Shown here piece after piece: positions 1-8,506 of a DNA stretch of 64,000 nucleotides. A program made the position numbers and the translations under genes. This DNA comes from Bradyrhizobium sp. Ce-3. GTDB lineage: Bacteria; Pseudomonadota; Alphaproteobacteria; Rhizobiales; Xanthobacteraceae. The stretch spans positions 248,001-312,000 of the forward strand of contig NZ_BQUV01000010.1 of assembly GCF_022835695.1 (NCBI RefSeq), read 5' to 3'. The notes below the pieces were generated by a model. The model was not told the origin of the DNA. It saw nothing but the letters and a program-made list of their open reading frames with translations, and made no database searches. Within the stretch, counting starts at the first letter, position 1; every line of letters begins with the position of its first letter.

Positions 1-228
1 GGCTTGCTCGCGGCGCCACGGCATATACGTTTTCAGATCGCCGCCAGAACAGAAGGCACGGCCGCCTGCGCCGGTCAGGACAGCAACCAGCAAATTCGCG
101 TCGGCCTCGAACTCCTTCCAGACCTCGGCGAGCGCACGATCGTGCTCGACGTCGAGAGCATTCATGGCGTCGGGCCGATTGATCGTGACGAGGGCAACAG
201 CGCCCTTTCGTTCAAAGTCGATGGACAT
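1..228 (-). CDS. enoyl-CoA hydratase/isomerase family protein (partial, N-terminus only)
   Basis: Only the first 76 codons are in the window; the gene runs off the left edge. The start ATG is at 226-228. The visible part has the crotonase N-terminal pattern: a beta strand, then INRPDAMNALD, then the CoA/oxyanion segment FCSGGDLK near residue 62. Crotonases hydrate or isomerise acyl-CoA thioesters through two backbone NH groups. It begins 12 nt after the upstream permease stop, so it is probably the last visible gene of the leftward operon that starts near 8427. The catalytic half is not visible, so the exact reaction cannot be judged. Confidence 0.85.
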   Translation of the reverse strand, partial: MSIDFERKGAVALVTINRPDAMNALDVEHDRALAEVWKEFEADANLLVAVLTGAGGRAFCSGGDLKTYMPWRREQA

Positions 229-240
229 GATCCGTTTCCC

Positions 241-1059
241 TTATGACCGCCCCTGAGGCATCAAGGCCCAGGATTCGAAGGCGGCGAGCGCCGCGTTGAT
301 GATGAAGCCGAACGCGCCGACGACCGACAGCAGGCCGAAGACCTCGGCCGCGTTGAAATTGCGCTGAGCCATCAGGAGCAGAGCACCGAGCCCCGGCATC
401 AGCGTCAGCATCTCCGCGAGCAGCGATACGATGATCGCCAGCGGCGCGGCGACGCGTACGCCCGTCAGGATCGACGGCAGCAACGCCGGCAGGAAAATCT
501 TGGTCACCCGCGCGACCACACCAAGATGGAGGGATCGCGCAGCTTCGAGCAACGTCGGATGCAGCGACCGCACACCTGAGGTCGTGTTGAGCAGAACCGG
601 CCAGAGCGCCGCAAATACGATCACGAACAGCTTCATTTTTTCGTCGACGCCGATGATCAAGGCCGCCACCGGCACGATGGTGGGCGGCGGCAACGTGCGC
701 AGGAACTCCAGCGTCGGCCCGAGACAGCGCGCCAGAGCCGGCGAGGCACCGATCAACCCGCCGATGCCGACGCCCAATACCGTGGCAAGAACAAGGGCCA
801 CGGCGACCGACTGGAACGTCGCCAGCACCGCAGGAACAAGATCTCCCGCGCTCGTCCGATCGCGAAGGGCGGTCGCCCACGTCGACGGAGACGGAAAATA
901 CGGCGAATGCGGATCGCCGAGCGCCTGCCAGAGCAACAGCAAGGCGATCAGCGGCAGCAGTCCTTGCAACGCCGACCATGCGTTGGCGGCCGCATGGAGA
1001 ACCCGTCGGCGTCCTCTGCCACCGACAACGGCTAGCGCGGGCGCGTCGGTTGCGATCAT
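241..1059 (-). CDS. ABC transporter permease, nitrate/sulfonate/taurine type
   Basis: Inner-membrane permease of about 272 residues with several hydrophobic segments and the binding-protein-dependent transport fold (SsuC/TauC family). The loop that contacts the ATPase is visible as EAARSLHLG followed by the strand leading into ILTGVRVAAPLAI. The start ATG at 1057-1059 overlaps the TGA of the preceding permease (ATGA), so translation is probably coupled; an upstream extension of the reading frame is ignored for this reason. With the neighbouring permease it would form a heterodimeric channel served by the ATPase at 1825 and the binding protein at 2627. The substrate is unknown. Confidence 0.88.
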   Translation of the reverse strand: MIATDAPALAVVGGRGRRRVLHAAANAWSALQGLLPLIALLLLWQALGDPHSPYFPSPSTWATALRDRTSAGDLVPAVLATFQSVAVALVLATVLGVGIGGLIGASPALARCLGPTLEFLRTLPPPTIVPVAALIIGVDEKMKLFVIVFAALWPVLLNTTSGVRSLHPTLLEAARSLHLGVVARVTKIFLPALLPSILTGVRVAAPLAIIVSLLAEMLTLMPGLGALLLMAQRNFNAAEVFGLLSVVGAFGFIINAALAAFESWALMPQGRS

Positions 1060-1841
1060 GATTGCTGGAGCTCCCGGATGCCGGGAAACAGCCGCGCGAA
1101 GGACAGTCGCAGGCACGCGTTGAGGAGAACGCCGAGCGCACCGGTCGCAACCAGATAGCCAAACATCAGGCCCGGCTGGAGTGCCTCCTGCGCCGTCACC
1201 AGCCCCCAGCCAAGCCCGGCCGGATTGCCGACCATCTCCGCGATAACTGCGACGACGAGTGCGAGCCCGAGCGCGACACGCGCGCCGACCATGGTCGATG
1301 GCAATACCGCAGGAAGGATGACCTTGCCGAGCCGTTGTGTTCGCGACAGATGCAGCGTCGCGGCCGTATCGAGGAGCCTCGGGTGGATGGCCTTCGCACC
1401 GGCGACGGTATTGACGATGACCGGCCACACGCTCGCGAAGACGATCACGGTGATTTCCGTGGTGACGGTGAAACCGAACAACAGAACCGCAACCGGAACG
1501 AACGCCACGGCCGGCAAGGGCCGGAGCAACTCGAGCGACGCGCCGAAGAAGCGATGGACGATCGGCAAGAACGCGAGCGCGAGCCCGATGGCCGCGCCAA
1601 GCACGCTCGCGATCGCCCATCCGGCCAGCGCGCAGGCGACGGTATGCACGGAATCGGCAATGATCTGGCCGGATCGGATCGCGCCATAGAGCGCCTGGCC
1701 GATCTCCGTCGGCGCCGGCAGGAATTCGAACCGGGTCGCGGCAGCCCTGACGCCGGCTTCCCACGCGACGAGAAGAACCAGGGCGGTCGCGAGCGCAGAC
1801 GGGTTGAGCACGCCCATTGAGCGTCTAAGCATGGATCTCAT
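1056..1841 (-). CDS. ABC transporter permease, nitrate/sulfonate/taurine type
   Basis: Second SsuC/TauC-type inner-membrane permease (261 residues), a paralogue of the product of the next gene. The ATPase-contact loop is visible as DTAATLHLSRTQRLGKVILP, followed by a GARVALGLAL segment. The start at 1841 has GAGG nine bases upstream, and the gene overlaps the ATPase stop by 17 nt. In-frame ATGs at 1832 and 1817 are possible alternatives with weaker ribosome sites. Two different permeases in one SsuABC-like cassette is less common than a homodimer. Substrate specificity cannot be read from the permeases. Confidence 0.88.
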   Translation of the reverse strand: MRSMLRRSMGVLNPSALATALVLLVAWEAGVRAAATRFEFLPAPTEIGQALYGAIRSGQIIADSVHTVACALAGWAIASVLGAAIGLALAFLPIVHRFFGASLELLRPLPAVAFVPVAVLLFGFTVTTEITVIVFASVWPVIVNTVAGAKAIHPRLLDTAATLHLSRTQRLGKVILPAVLPSTMVGARVALGLALVVAVIAEMVGNPAGLGWGLVTAQEALQPGLMFGYLVATGALGVLLNACLRLSFARLFPGIRELQQS

Positions 1842-2604
1842 GGCGAAACGCCTCGTAGAGCTGATGACGCAGCTGTAGATATTCGGGAAGCTCCTTGGTC
1901 ACGATCTGGTCGCGCGGCCGCGGCAGGTCGACGCGGATGCGCCGCGCGATGTGGGCCGGACTGCCTTTCAGGAGAATGATCGTATCGCTGAGATAGATCG
2001 CCTCCTCGATATCATGGGTCACGAACAGCACGGTCGCGCCGGTTTCGGCCTGGACCGCCAGAAGCTGGTCCTGGAGCGAGGCCTTCGTCATCGCGTCCAG
2101 CGCGCCGAACGGCTCGTCCATCAACAGCGCGCTCGGTTCCATGGCAAGCGCCCGGGCGATTTGCACCCGCTGCTGCATGCCGCCCGACAGCCGCCACGGG
2201 TATTCATCCTTGAACCGCTCGAGGCCGACCATGCGGATGGCGTTCTGAACCTTGTTATCGAGCTCAGCGGCGCGCAGTCGCCCTTCTACGCCGAGCGCGA
2301 CGTTTCTCCGCACGGTTCGCCACATCAACAGGGCGTGCCCGTAGTCCTGGAACACCATGGCCATGCCGGGCGCCGGGGATCGGACCTCGTGTCCTTCATA
2401 GACGGCGCGGCCGGAGCTGTACGGTGTCAGCCCCGCCAGCGTCCGGAGCAGGGTGGTCTTTCCGGTGCCCGAGCCGCCAAGGATCGAGACGAACTCGCCT
2501 CGTCCGACCTCGAGATCGAGATCCTCGATGATGCGGCGAACGCCCGGCGCGCCAGGCAGATCGATGCAGAGGCGCTCGCACTGAAAAGCAGATTGGGTTG
2601 TCAT
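1825..2604 (-). CDS. ABC transporter ATP-binding protein, nitrate/sulfonate/taurine type
   Basis: Cytoplasmic ATPase of about 259 residues in the SsuB/TauB/NrtD family. All nucleotide-binding motifs are present: Walker A GGSGTGKTT (near residue 45), signature LSGGMQQRVQIARAL, Walker B ALLMDEPFGALD, and the switch histidine in THDIEEAIYLSD. It energises the two permeases downstream. I chose the ATG at 2604; a GTG two codons earlier at 2610 is also possible. It begins 22 nt after the stop of the binding-protein gene, inside the same operon. Confidence 0.9.
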   Translation of the reverse strand: MTTQSAFQCERLCIDLPGAPGVRRIIEDLDLEVGRGEFVSILGGSGTGKTTLLRTLAGLTPYSSGRAVYEGHEVRSPAPGMAMVFQDYGHALLMWRTVRRNVALGVEGRLRAAELDNKVQNAIRMVGLERFKDEYPWRLSGGMQQRVQIARALAMEPSALLMDEPFGALDAMTKASLQDQLLAVQAETGATVLFVTHDIEEAIYLSDTIILLKGSPAHIARRIRVDLPRPRDQIVTKELPEYLQLRHQLYEAFRHEIHA

Positions 2605-2626
2605 GGTCACCGCCAGTCGTCCCGGG

Positions 2627-3571
2627 TTACTTCAGCACGAGGTTGGATGCGTTCAACTCAGCGGAGAGTTGCCCGGTCTCCCGCATCGCCTCGATCCACG
2701 CCGAGATATGCGTTGCCGTTAAAGTTGTGCTGTAGGTCGGCAGCACGATGCTCTCGATCACGTCCTTCGGCAGCCGGGTCCATTTGGCGAGGATCTCGCG
2801 CGCTTCGACCTCGTGAGCCGCGATATAGGCTCTCGCCTCGTCGAGAGCGGCGACATAGCGCGCGACCGCGTCGGGATTGGCCCGTGCCCAGGTTCCGTTC
2901 GCCATCCAACTGGTGAGCGTAACGGGATCGCCGACCCGAAGCATCGGATCGCCGAGGTCGACGTGGCCCGCCTTGATGAGCGCGCTGACAAACGGCTCGA
3001 CCTCTTCCACCGCATCGACGCGTTGCGCCTTGAGCTGGTCCACCATGTTGGGGAACATCATCTCGATGAAGCGCACGCTTTTCGGATCCACCCCGCCGCG
3101 CTTGAGCGCAAGCAGGGTTGCGACGTGGACGACGCCGTTGATCGACGGCGTGCCGATTGTCTTGCCGGTCAGCTGGCCGATCGAGGTGATGCCGGATTGT
3201 TTGCCGGCGATGAGACGCATCTGCCGGTTGGCGGCGGTCTCGAGCGTATTGCCGCACACGCCCACGACATCGAGACCGCCGGCCGCCGCCTTCACGATAT
3301 CGATCGCAGTGGCACCCGAAATGTCCAGCTGGCGGCCGAGCGCACCGATCGTCGTGGAGAGGTTCTGGACCGTCATGACTTCGACGTCGAGCCCCTTTTC
3401 CAGAAAGAGGCTCTTGTCCTTCGCGACCCAGAGCGGAAGCCAGGCCGACGAGATCACCGAAGCGACGCGGATCTTGACGGGCGCCGTGCCGGCTTGTGCG
3501 ATGGCCCCCGATACCGGGAGTGTCGCGGCCATGCCAAGCAGGCCGAGAATGGTCGAGCGCCTCGTGGGCAT
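2627..3571 (-). CDS. ABC transporter substrate-binding protein, SsuA/NMT1-like
   Basis: Periplasmic binding protein of about 314 residues with a Tat-like or Sec signal (MPTRRSTILGLLGMAATLP) ending near AIAQA. The mature part carries the NMT1/SsuA fold cues KIRVASVISSAWLPLWVAKD and FLEKGLDVE. It would deliver substrate to the permease pair downstream. The start at 3571 has a strong GGAGGAAG ribosome site, and the ATG shares its A with the TGA of the upstream RidA-like gene (TGATG), so the two are probably coupled. Members of this family bind sulfonates, nitrate, thiamine precursors or aromatic acids; the ligand here is unknown. Confidence 0.88.
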   Translation of the reverse strand: MPTRRSTILGLLGMAATLPVSGAIAQAGTAPVKIRVASVISSAWLPLWVAKDKSLFLEKGLDVEVMTVQNLSTTIGALGRQLDISGATAIDIVKAAAGGLDVVGVCGNTLETAANRQMRLIAGKQSGITSIGQLTGKTIGTPSINGVVHVATLLALKRGGVDPKSVRFIEMMFPNMVDQLKAQRVDAVEEVEPFVSALIKAGHVDLGDPMLRVGDPVTLTSWMANGTWARANPDAVARYVAALDEARAYIAAHEVEAREILAKWTRLPKDVIESIVLPTYSTTLTATHISAWIEAMRETGQLSAELNASNLVLK

Positions 3572-4011
3572 CACGCTTCCTCCACGTTGTGCGATGTTTT
3601 TGGTGAACGACGGCCCGTTCGGGCCGGAGCAAGTGCAATGGCTTCGATTTCGAGCAGCAATCCGAAATGCAGGGATGCCACGCCGGCCACCACCCTCGCC
3701 GGCCGGACGTCGCCGATCCAATGGGCGTAAATCTGGTTGAAAGTCGGCCAGAAATTCATGTCGGTGACGTAGATGCGCACCTGGAGGAGCCGGCTTCGAT
3801 CGACCCCCGCGGCTTCCAGGCAGGCATCGACATTGGCGAGCACTTGTTCGGCTTGCCGTTCGAACGGCTGGTCGCTCATGGGCTTGCCATTCACGTCGAC
3901 CGGAAGCTGTCCGGACACGAACACGAGGCCTGCGGCAGTGCAGGTGTGGGAATAATGACCGGCAGGTGGGCGCAACCGGGCGCTGTTCGCGAAGAGGATA
4001 GGTTGTTGCAT
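3571..4011 (-). CDS. RidA/YjgF family protein
   Basis: Small cytoplasmic protein of 146 residues of the RidA (YjgF/YER057c/UK114) family, whose characterised members hydrolyse reactive enamine/imine intermediates to ketones and ammonia. The family core is visible: FVSGQLPVD, QAEQVLANVDACLEAAG and PARVVAGVASL...LLEIEAIA, including the conserved arginine and glutamate expected in the active pocket. It lies between the two ABC cassettes, 15 nt after the LivF-type ATPase stop, with a GAAGG ribosome site. Its presence suggests that the imported compound contains nitrogen or is processed via an imine, but members of this family also occur as generic subgroup proteins. Confidence 0.85.
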   Translation of the reverse strand: MQQPILFANSARLRPPAGHYSHTCTAAGLVFVSGQLPVDVNGKPMSDQPFERQAEQVLANVDACLEAAGVDRSRLLQVRIYVTDMNFWPTFNQIYAHWIGDVRPARVVAGVASLHFGLLLEIEAIALAPARTGRRSPKTSHNVEEA

Positions 4012-4026
4012 GATGCTGCCTTCAGT

Positions 4027-4740
4027 TCAGTAGAACTGCATGAGGACCTTGTTGTCCGCCAATGCGTCGGGCGAAGTTTCGTGGATGATCGCGCCGGAGC
4101 GCATCACCAGCACGCGATCGGATATCTTGAACGCTTCCTTCACGTTCTGCTCCACCAGCAGGATCGAAAGCCCGAGCTGCTGCTGAAGCTGCCGGATCGG
4201 CTGGAGCAGATCCTGGAACAGCTTCGGCGCCAGACCGATCGACGGCTCGTCCATCAGGAGGCAGCGGGGACGGCTCAGCAGGGCGCGCGCGATGCTGACC
4301 ATCTGCTGCTGTCCGCCCGACAGCGTGCCCGCGCGGCGCGCGTAGAACGTCTTGATGCGGGGCAGGATCGACATCACCCACTCGATCCGCTCGGGCTGTT
4401 CGCGCTGCGGCACGTCGGTTGCCCACATCGCGAGGCGGAAGATTTCATCGACCGTCAGGCCCGGAAAAATGCCGCGACCTTCGGGCACGAGGCCAACCCC
4501 GAAGGCGGCCATCTTTTTTGGTTCGGGCTGGTGCAGGCGCTGGCCATCGACCGATATCTCGCCGCCCTGCCGGGCGACCACGCCGAACAGCGCGTTAAGC
4601 AAGGTCGACTTGCCAGCGCCATTGTGACCGACAAGGCAAAGCACCTCATTCCTGCGAATCTCGAGGCTGACATTGTCGAGAACGACGCGGCCGCCGTAGC
4701 CGACGCGGATATTGTCAACGCTGATGAAAGCATCGGTCAT
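4027..4740 (-). CDS. livF: branched-chain amino acid-type ABC transporter ATP-binding protein (LivF family)
   Basis: ATPase of 237 residues of the HAAT (LivF) family. Walker A GHNGAGKST, signature LSGGQQQMVSIARALL, Walker B CLLMDEPSIGLAP and the LLVEQNVKEAF segment are all present; the SIGLAP and LVEQN forms are typical of LivF. Its start overlaps the stop of the LivG gene by ATGA. It works with LivG, LivM, LivH and the binding protein at 7300. Liv-type systems in this group import amino acids, urea, or aromatic and aliphatic acids; the acyl-CoA genes nearby favour a carboxylic acid (inference). Confidence 0.92.
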   Translation of the reverse strand: MTDAFISVDNIRVGYGGRVVLDNVSLEIRRNEVLCLVGHNGAGKSTLLNALFGVVARQGGEISVDGQRLHQPEPKKMAAFGVGLVPEGRGIFPGLTVDEIFRLAMWATDVPQREQPERIEWVMSILPRIKTFYARRAGTLSGGQQQMVSIARALLSRPRCLLMDEPSIGLAPKLFQDLLQPIRQLQQQLGLSILLVEQNVKEAFKISDRVLVMRSGAIIHETSPDALADNKVLMQFY

Positions 4741-5510
4741 GAGTTGCGTTCGCCGAAATAGATGGATGATAGCTCCGGATTCCCGAGGATCTCCTCGGGC
4801 TCGCCGTCGGCGAGAAGCCGCCCCTGGTCAAGGAAACTGATCCGGTCGGAGATGCTGACGACGATCTCGAGGTTGTGCTCGATGATGCAGATCGTGATGC
4901 CCCGCCGGACCTCACTGCGCAGCAGCGTCACGAAACGCTCGTAGGACCTGGGATCGAGCCCCGACGCCGGCTCGTCGAGAAGCCACATCTTGGCCCTGGT
5001 GGCCATGATCCGCGCCATGCTCAGGAACTTGCGCTCCGCATAGGCAAGATCGTCCGCGCGCACGCCGACCTTGTGCTGCAAGCCGGTGATCTCGAGGATC
5101 TCGTGCACACGCTGACGACGCTCCGCGCCGCTGCCGGCCTCGGCCTGCCAGAACCAGGCGCTCTTCTCCATCACCGTGAGCACGTTCTCGAACACCGTCA
5201 TGTGGGAGAACAGACGCAGATCCTGGAAGGTCCGGGCAACCCCGAGACGAGCGATCTTCCACGGCGCGGTACCGACGATCGATTCGCCCCGCCAGCGGAT
5301 ATCGCCCGAAGTCGGCCGCAGATGTCCCGTGATCAGATTGAAGAGCGTCGTCTTGCCCGCCCCGTTGGGCCCGACCAGCGTGGTGATGATCCCTTCGCGC
5401 AGATGCAGCGAGACATCCTCGACGGCTTTCGCGCCGTCGAAACTCTTGGTGAGATTGGCGATCTCGAGAAGCGTCGCTGGGGGGACCTGAGCTTTCGACA
5501 CTTGCAGCAT
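4737..5510 (-). CDS. livG: branched-chain amino acid-type ABC transporter ATP-binding protein (LivG family)
   Basis: ATPase of 257 residues of the LivG family. Walker A GPNGAGKTTLFNLITG, the GVARTFQDLRLFSHMTVFENV stretch typical of LivG, Walker B MWLLDEPASGLDP and the switch region IIEHNLEIVVSISDRI are present. The canonical LSGGQ signature is replaced by LAYAERKFLSMARIMA, a variant often seen in LivG proteins. The start at 5510 has a GAGG site and lies one base after the LivM stop. It pairs with the LivF ATPase in the same operon. Confidence 0.92.
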   Translation of the reverse strand: MLQVSKAQVPPATLLEIANLTKSFDGAKAVEDVSLHLREGIITTLVGPNGAGKTTLFNLITGHLRPTSGDIRWRGESIVGTAPWKIARLGVARTFQDLRLFSHMTVFENVLTVMEKSAWFWQAEAGSGAERRQRVHEILEITGLQHKVGVRADDLAYAERKFLSMARIMATRAKMWLLDEPASGLDPRSYERFVTLLRSEVRRGITICIIEHNLEIVVSISDRISFLDQGRLLADGEPEEILGNPELSSIYFGERNS

Positions 5511-5511
5511 A

Positions 5512-6390
5512 TCAGGCCTCCCTCTGCTTTGCGCCCATGAGGCCGTCCGGCTTGAAAATCATCAGCATGACCATCGCCAGGCCGTAGATCATCTGCTGCA
5601 CGGACCCGATTTCGGTGCGCGGGAGGAATGGCAGATAGGTCAAGGCGGCCGGCAGCAGCGTGAGAAGGACCGCACCGACGATCGGCCCCCATACTGTTCC
5701 GATGCCACCGACGATCACCATGGCCATGAAGAGCGTCGAGGCATCGATGGTAAAGCTCTCGACATTGATGAAGCTGAGATAGTCGGCGTATAGAACGCCT
5801 GCCACGGCACAGATCGCGGTCGAGTAGAACACCGAGAGCGTCTTGATCAGCGCGACATTCTTTCCGAATGCCAACGCAGCCGACTCGCTGTCTCTGATGG
5901 CTTTGAGGCTGCGGCCGAAGCTCGAATGGACGATCGCCGTCGTGAGCACGACCACCAGGGCCAATGTCACGCCGGCGAGGCCGAGGAACTGGAGGGGATC
6001 GGTGAACGCGTGCCCTGCGATACTTGCCGGCGGGATGCCGACGAGCCCGCCGATGCCGCCGGTGACCGACTTCCATTCCGAGAACACCGTCGCAGCCAAG
6101 ACCTGAAAACCGAGTGAGGCCGCCACGAAGTAGTCGCCCCGCACCCTCAAGGCAGGCAAGGCAAGGGCAGCCGAGATCACGCCGGCGATAAGCATCGCGG
6201 CCGGCAGTTGAAGCAGCAACGAATCCGTCCACCGCAGGGCAATGAATGCCGCGACATACGCACCGATACCGAAGAACACCGCATGGGCCAACGAGAAGAT
6301 GCCGGCATATCCCATGATGAAATTCAGGGTGACCGCCAGAACGGCGTTGATGCAAACCAGCGTTGCAAGGTTCACGAGATAAGCGATCAC
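5512..6390 (-). CDS. livM: branched-chain amino acid-type ABC transporter permease (LivM family)
   Basis: Inner-membrane permease of 292 residues with about eight to ten hydrophobic helices. Family cues include NFIMGYAGIFSLAHAVFFGIGAY near the N-terminus, LALPALRVRGDYFVAASLGF and SSFGRSLKAIRDSESAA, the last being the ATPase-contact loop. The start codon is GTG at 6388-6390 with AAGGA upstream. It forms the channel with LivH, whose stop lies 12 nt upstream. Confidence 0.9.
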   Translation of the reverse strand: MIAYLVNLATLVCINAVLAVTLNFIMGYAGIFSLAHAVFFGIGAYVAAFIALRWTDSLLLQLPAAMLIAGVISAALALPALRVRGDYFVAASLGFQVLAATVFSEWKSVTGGIGGLVGIPPASIAGHAFTDPLQFLGLAGVTLALVVVLTTAIVHSSFGRSLKAIRDSESAALAFGKNVALIKTLSVFYSTAICAVAGVLYADYLSFINVESFTIDASTLFMAMVIVGGIGTVWGPIVGAVLLTLLPAALTYLPFLPRTEIGSVQQMIYGLAMVMLMIFKPDGLMGAKQREA

Positions 6391-6402
6391 GATACAGATC
6401 CT

Positions 6403-7275
6403 TCAGCTGGTCACGACGCGGCCGAAGAAGCCCGACGGACGCAGCACGATGAACGCAAACAGAATGAGGAAGGTGACCGCCTCGCTCCATTGCGGATCGA
6501 AGCGCCACAACGCCAGATTTTCAGCAACGCCCAGCAACAGCCCCGCGCAGGCTGCGCCGCGCAGGCTGCCGACGCCGCCGACGATGGTCGCAGCGACGCT
6601 GATCAGCATGACGCGGCCGCCGATTGCCGCATTCAGCCCCGAGGTCATGCTGGTGAGCACCGCGGCGGGAACCACGAGCAACGAGCCGAGCGCGAACGCG
6701 CATGTCGAAACCGCCTTCGGATTCAACCCAAACGTCCGCACCAGTGCGGGGCTCTCGGATAGAGCCCGAAGCGCGATCCCGATGTTGGTTCTGCCGAGAA
6801 AGAGCTGGAGCGCCACAAAACACACCACCGCGGTGACGACGGCGATGCCCGCCGTCGGAGCCACGTAGAGCCCAGGCAAGAGCTCGACGCTTCTGCTCAG
6901 TACCGAAGGCACCGAGATGAAGCCGCGCCCGAAGACGGTCCCGATCAGGTTCTGAATGACGACGGCGACGCCAAAGGAGCCGACGAAGATCGTGAAGAAC
7001 GATCCATCGGTGCTCTGGATCGGGCCATAGACATAGCGGTCCAGGGCAACTCCGAACAACACGACCACGATGCAGGCCGCAAGAATCGCGATCGGCCACC
7101 AGACCAGGAGGACCGCATAGAGATAGTAGAATACGTAAGCGCTGATCGCGAAGCTCGCGCCGTGAGCGAAGTGGAAGATCTTCGTGGCCCCGAAGATCAG
7201 CGAGAAACCGACCGCGGTCAGGCCGTAGAGCGCCCCGACCTGGATTCCGTTGATGATGAGCTGAATAAGCAGCAT
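6403..7275 (-). CDS. livH: branched-chain amino acid-type ABC transporter permease (LivH family)
   Basis: Inner-membrane permease of about 290 residues. The LivH signature is clear: GIQVGALYGLTAVGFSLIFG followed by ATKIFHFAHGASFAISAYV, and the contact loop IALRALSESPALVRTFGLNP. I chose the ATG at 7275, which has CGAGGAACC immediately upstream, over a GTG four codons earlier. It follows the binding-protein gene by 24 nt and partners LivM. Confidence 0.9.
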   Translation of the reverse strand: MLLIQLIINGIQVGALYGLTAVGFSLIFGATKIFHFAHGASFAISAYVFYYLYAVLLVWWPIAILAACIVVVLFGVALDRYVYGPIQSTDGSFFTIFVGSFGVAVVIQNLIGTVFGRGFISVPSVLSRSVELLPGLYVAPTAGIAVVTAVVCFVALQLFLGRTNIGIALRALSESPALVRTFGLNPKAVSTCAFALGSLLVVPAAVLTSMTSGLNAAIGGRVMLISVAATIVGGVGSLRGAACAGLLLGVAENLALWRFDPQWSEAVTFLILFAFIVLRPSGFFGRVVTS

Positions 7276-7299
7276 GGTTCCTCGCACAGGCGCCAGAAG

Positions 7300-8427
7300 T
7301 TAGTGAGCCACAACAGTCTCGAGGACGGCCGGTTCGCCGGCCACTTCGTTGATCTGCATCGCCGATCGGATCGTGCCGTCCTTCTCGAAGGTGACACGCC
7401 CGCCGACCAGATCGAACGCGCCGATCTCGCGTCGCTTCGTCAGGAGATTTTCGCCCGTGATCGGCAAGCCCGCCTTCTGCAAGGCCGAGGCCAGGGCCCC
7501 GTACAGCAGCACAGCATTGTAGTAGTTCGCGGCGTAGGCGGTCGGCGCCCGGCGGGTCCTGGCCTGGTACTCCCGCGTGAAGCGCCTGGTCACCGGATCG
7601 TCTGAATTCCAGTCGATGCGCTGCGTGGTGAAGAGCGCTCCCTTGGCTTCGGGAAGGCTGGCGATTGCGGGAATCGCAAAACCCGAGTAGCTGGCGAGCT
7701 GTTGCGTGACGCCGTTGTCACGCAATTGCTTGATGATCTGCGATTGCTGCGCGCCGAACGAGGCGATGTAGACGACGTCGGGCTTGGCATCGCGCACCCG
7801 GGCCGCCACCCCACTGAACTGCTGGGCATTCGACGGCACCGAAAGCGCCTCGGCCAATGTTGCGCCGAGCGAAGGCAGGCTGGATTCGAGCTCGCGCTTG
7901 ATCGATTGGCCAAGCGGGTCGTCGACATAGACGAGGACGAACCGCTTCAATCCCCGCTTCTGCACCAGGTAGGGCGCCATTGCCCGCACCTCGAAATCGG
8001 CGAGCGGGATGACGTTCCAGAAATACTCGCCAAGCTCGGCAAGGTCGGGCCCGACTCCGCCGCCATTGACCGCAACCGTGCGGCTCCGCGTCGCTGTGGT
8101 CGAGATCGCCTTGGACACGCCGGTGAAAGCCGAGAGCACGTAGCTGACCTTCTCGACGTTCACGAGCTTGTTCATGGCGATCACGCCCTGCTGCGGGAGC
8201 GCCTGGCTGTCCTCGTAGGCGATCGACAGCTTTCCGCCGAGGGCTTTCGTGTCGTTGAGATGGGAGACCGCAAGCTCGGTCGCCCCCATGTAGAGATCGC
8301 CGTAATCGGCATTTGCGCCGCTCAGGGGGAAGATCGCCCCGATGCGAAGATCCTCGGCTGAGGCCCGCCCGGCGAGCGCAACCAGCATCGAAAATGCAAG
8401 AACCGCGACTTTCCGCAGAGGCCACAT
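7300..8427 (-). CDS. ABC transporter substrate-binding protein, Liv type (Peripla_BP_6)
   Basis: Periplasmic binding protein of 375 residues with an N-terminal signal peptide ending near AGRASA. The mature start EDLRIGAIFPLSGANADYG is typical of leucine-binding-protein-like receptors, and a bilobed type I fold follows. It is the first gene of the leftward operon and would set the specificity of the LivHMGF transporter. A GGGAG ribosome site precedes the ATG. The gene is directly preceded by a strong promoter and a LacI-type operator at 8441-8462, so it is probably induced when the LacI-family protein releases DNA. Confidence 0.9.
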   Translation of the reverse strand: MWPLRKVAVLAFSMLVALAGRASAEDLRIGAIFPLSGANADYGDLYMGATELAVSHLNDTKALGGKLSIAYEDSQALPQQGVIAMNKLVNVEKVSYVLSAFTGVSKAISTTATRSRTVAVNGGGVGPDLAELGEYFWNVIPLADFEVRAMAPYLVQKRGLKRFVLVYVDDPLGQSIKRELESSLPSLGATLAEALSVPSNAQQFSGVAARVRDAKPDVVYIASFGAQQSQIIKQLRDNGVTQQLASYSGFAIPAIASLPEAKGALFTTQRIDWNSDDPVTRRFTREYQARTRRAPTAYAANYYNAVLLYGALASALQKAGLPITGENLLTKRREIGAFDLVGGRVTFEKDGTIRSAMQINEVAGEPAVLETVVAH

Positions 8428-8440
8428 CGCAAACTCCCGA

Positions 8441-8462
8441 TTTACGAAAACGATTTCGTAAA
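8441..8462. promoter_or_regulatory. palindromic LacI-family operator in front of the leftward ABC operon
   Basis: A perfect 9-bp inverted repeat, TTTACGAAA (8441-8449) and TTTCGTAAA (8454-8462), surrounds ACGA, giving near symmetry about a central CG as in LacI/GalR-family operators. It lies just downstream of the -10 hexamer and upstream of the ribosome site of the binding-protein gene. Read on the minus strand it contains TTACGAAATCGTTTTCG, which recurs exactly at 9602-9618. Confidence 0.8.
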
Positions 8463-8489
8463 CTAGTTCGCGGCAACCTGGCTTGTCAA
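8460..8489 (-). promoter_or_regulatory. sigma70-type promoter of the leftward operon
   Basis: Reading the minus strand, a perfect -35 TTGACA (plus-strand positions 8484-8489) is followed after 18 bp by TAGTTT (8460-8465). The operator at 8441-8462 overlaps the end of the -10 and the presumed transcription start, so a bound repressor should block initiation. The promoter lies in the 79-bp gap after the regulator gene, so the operon can be transcribed independently of the regulator. Confidence 0.65.
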
Positions 8490-8506
8490 GCGGCAGATGC
8501 CGGCTT

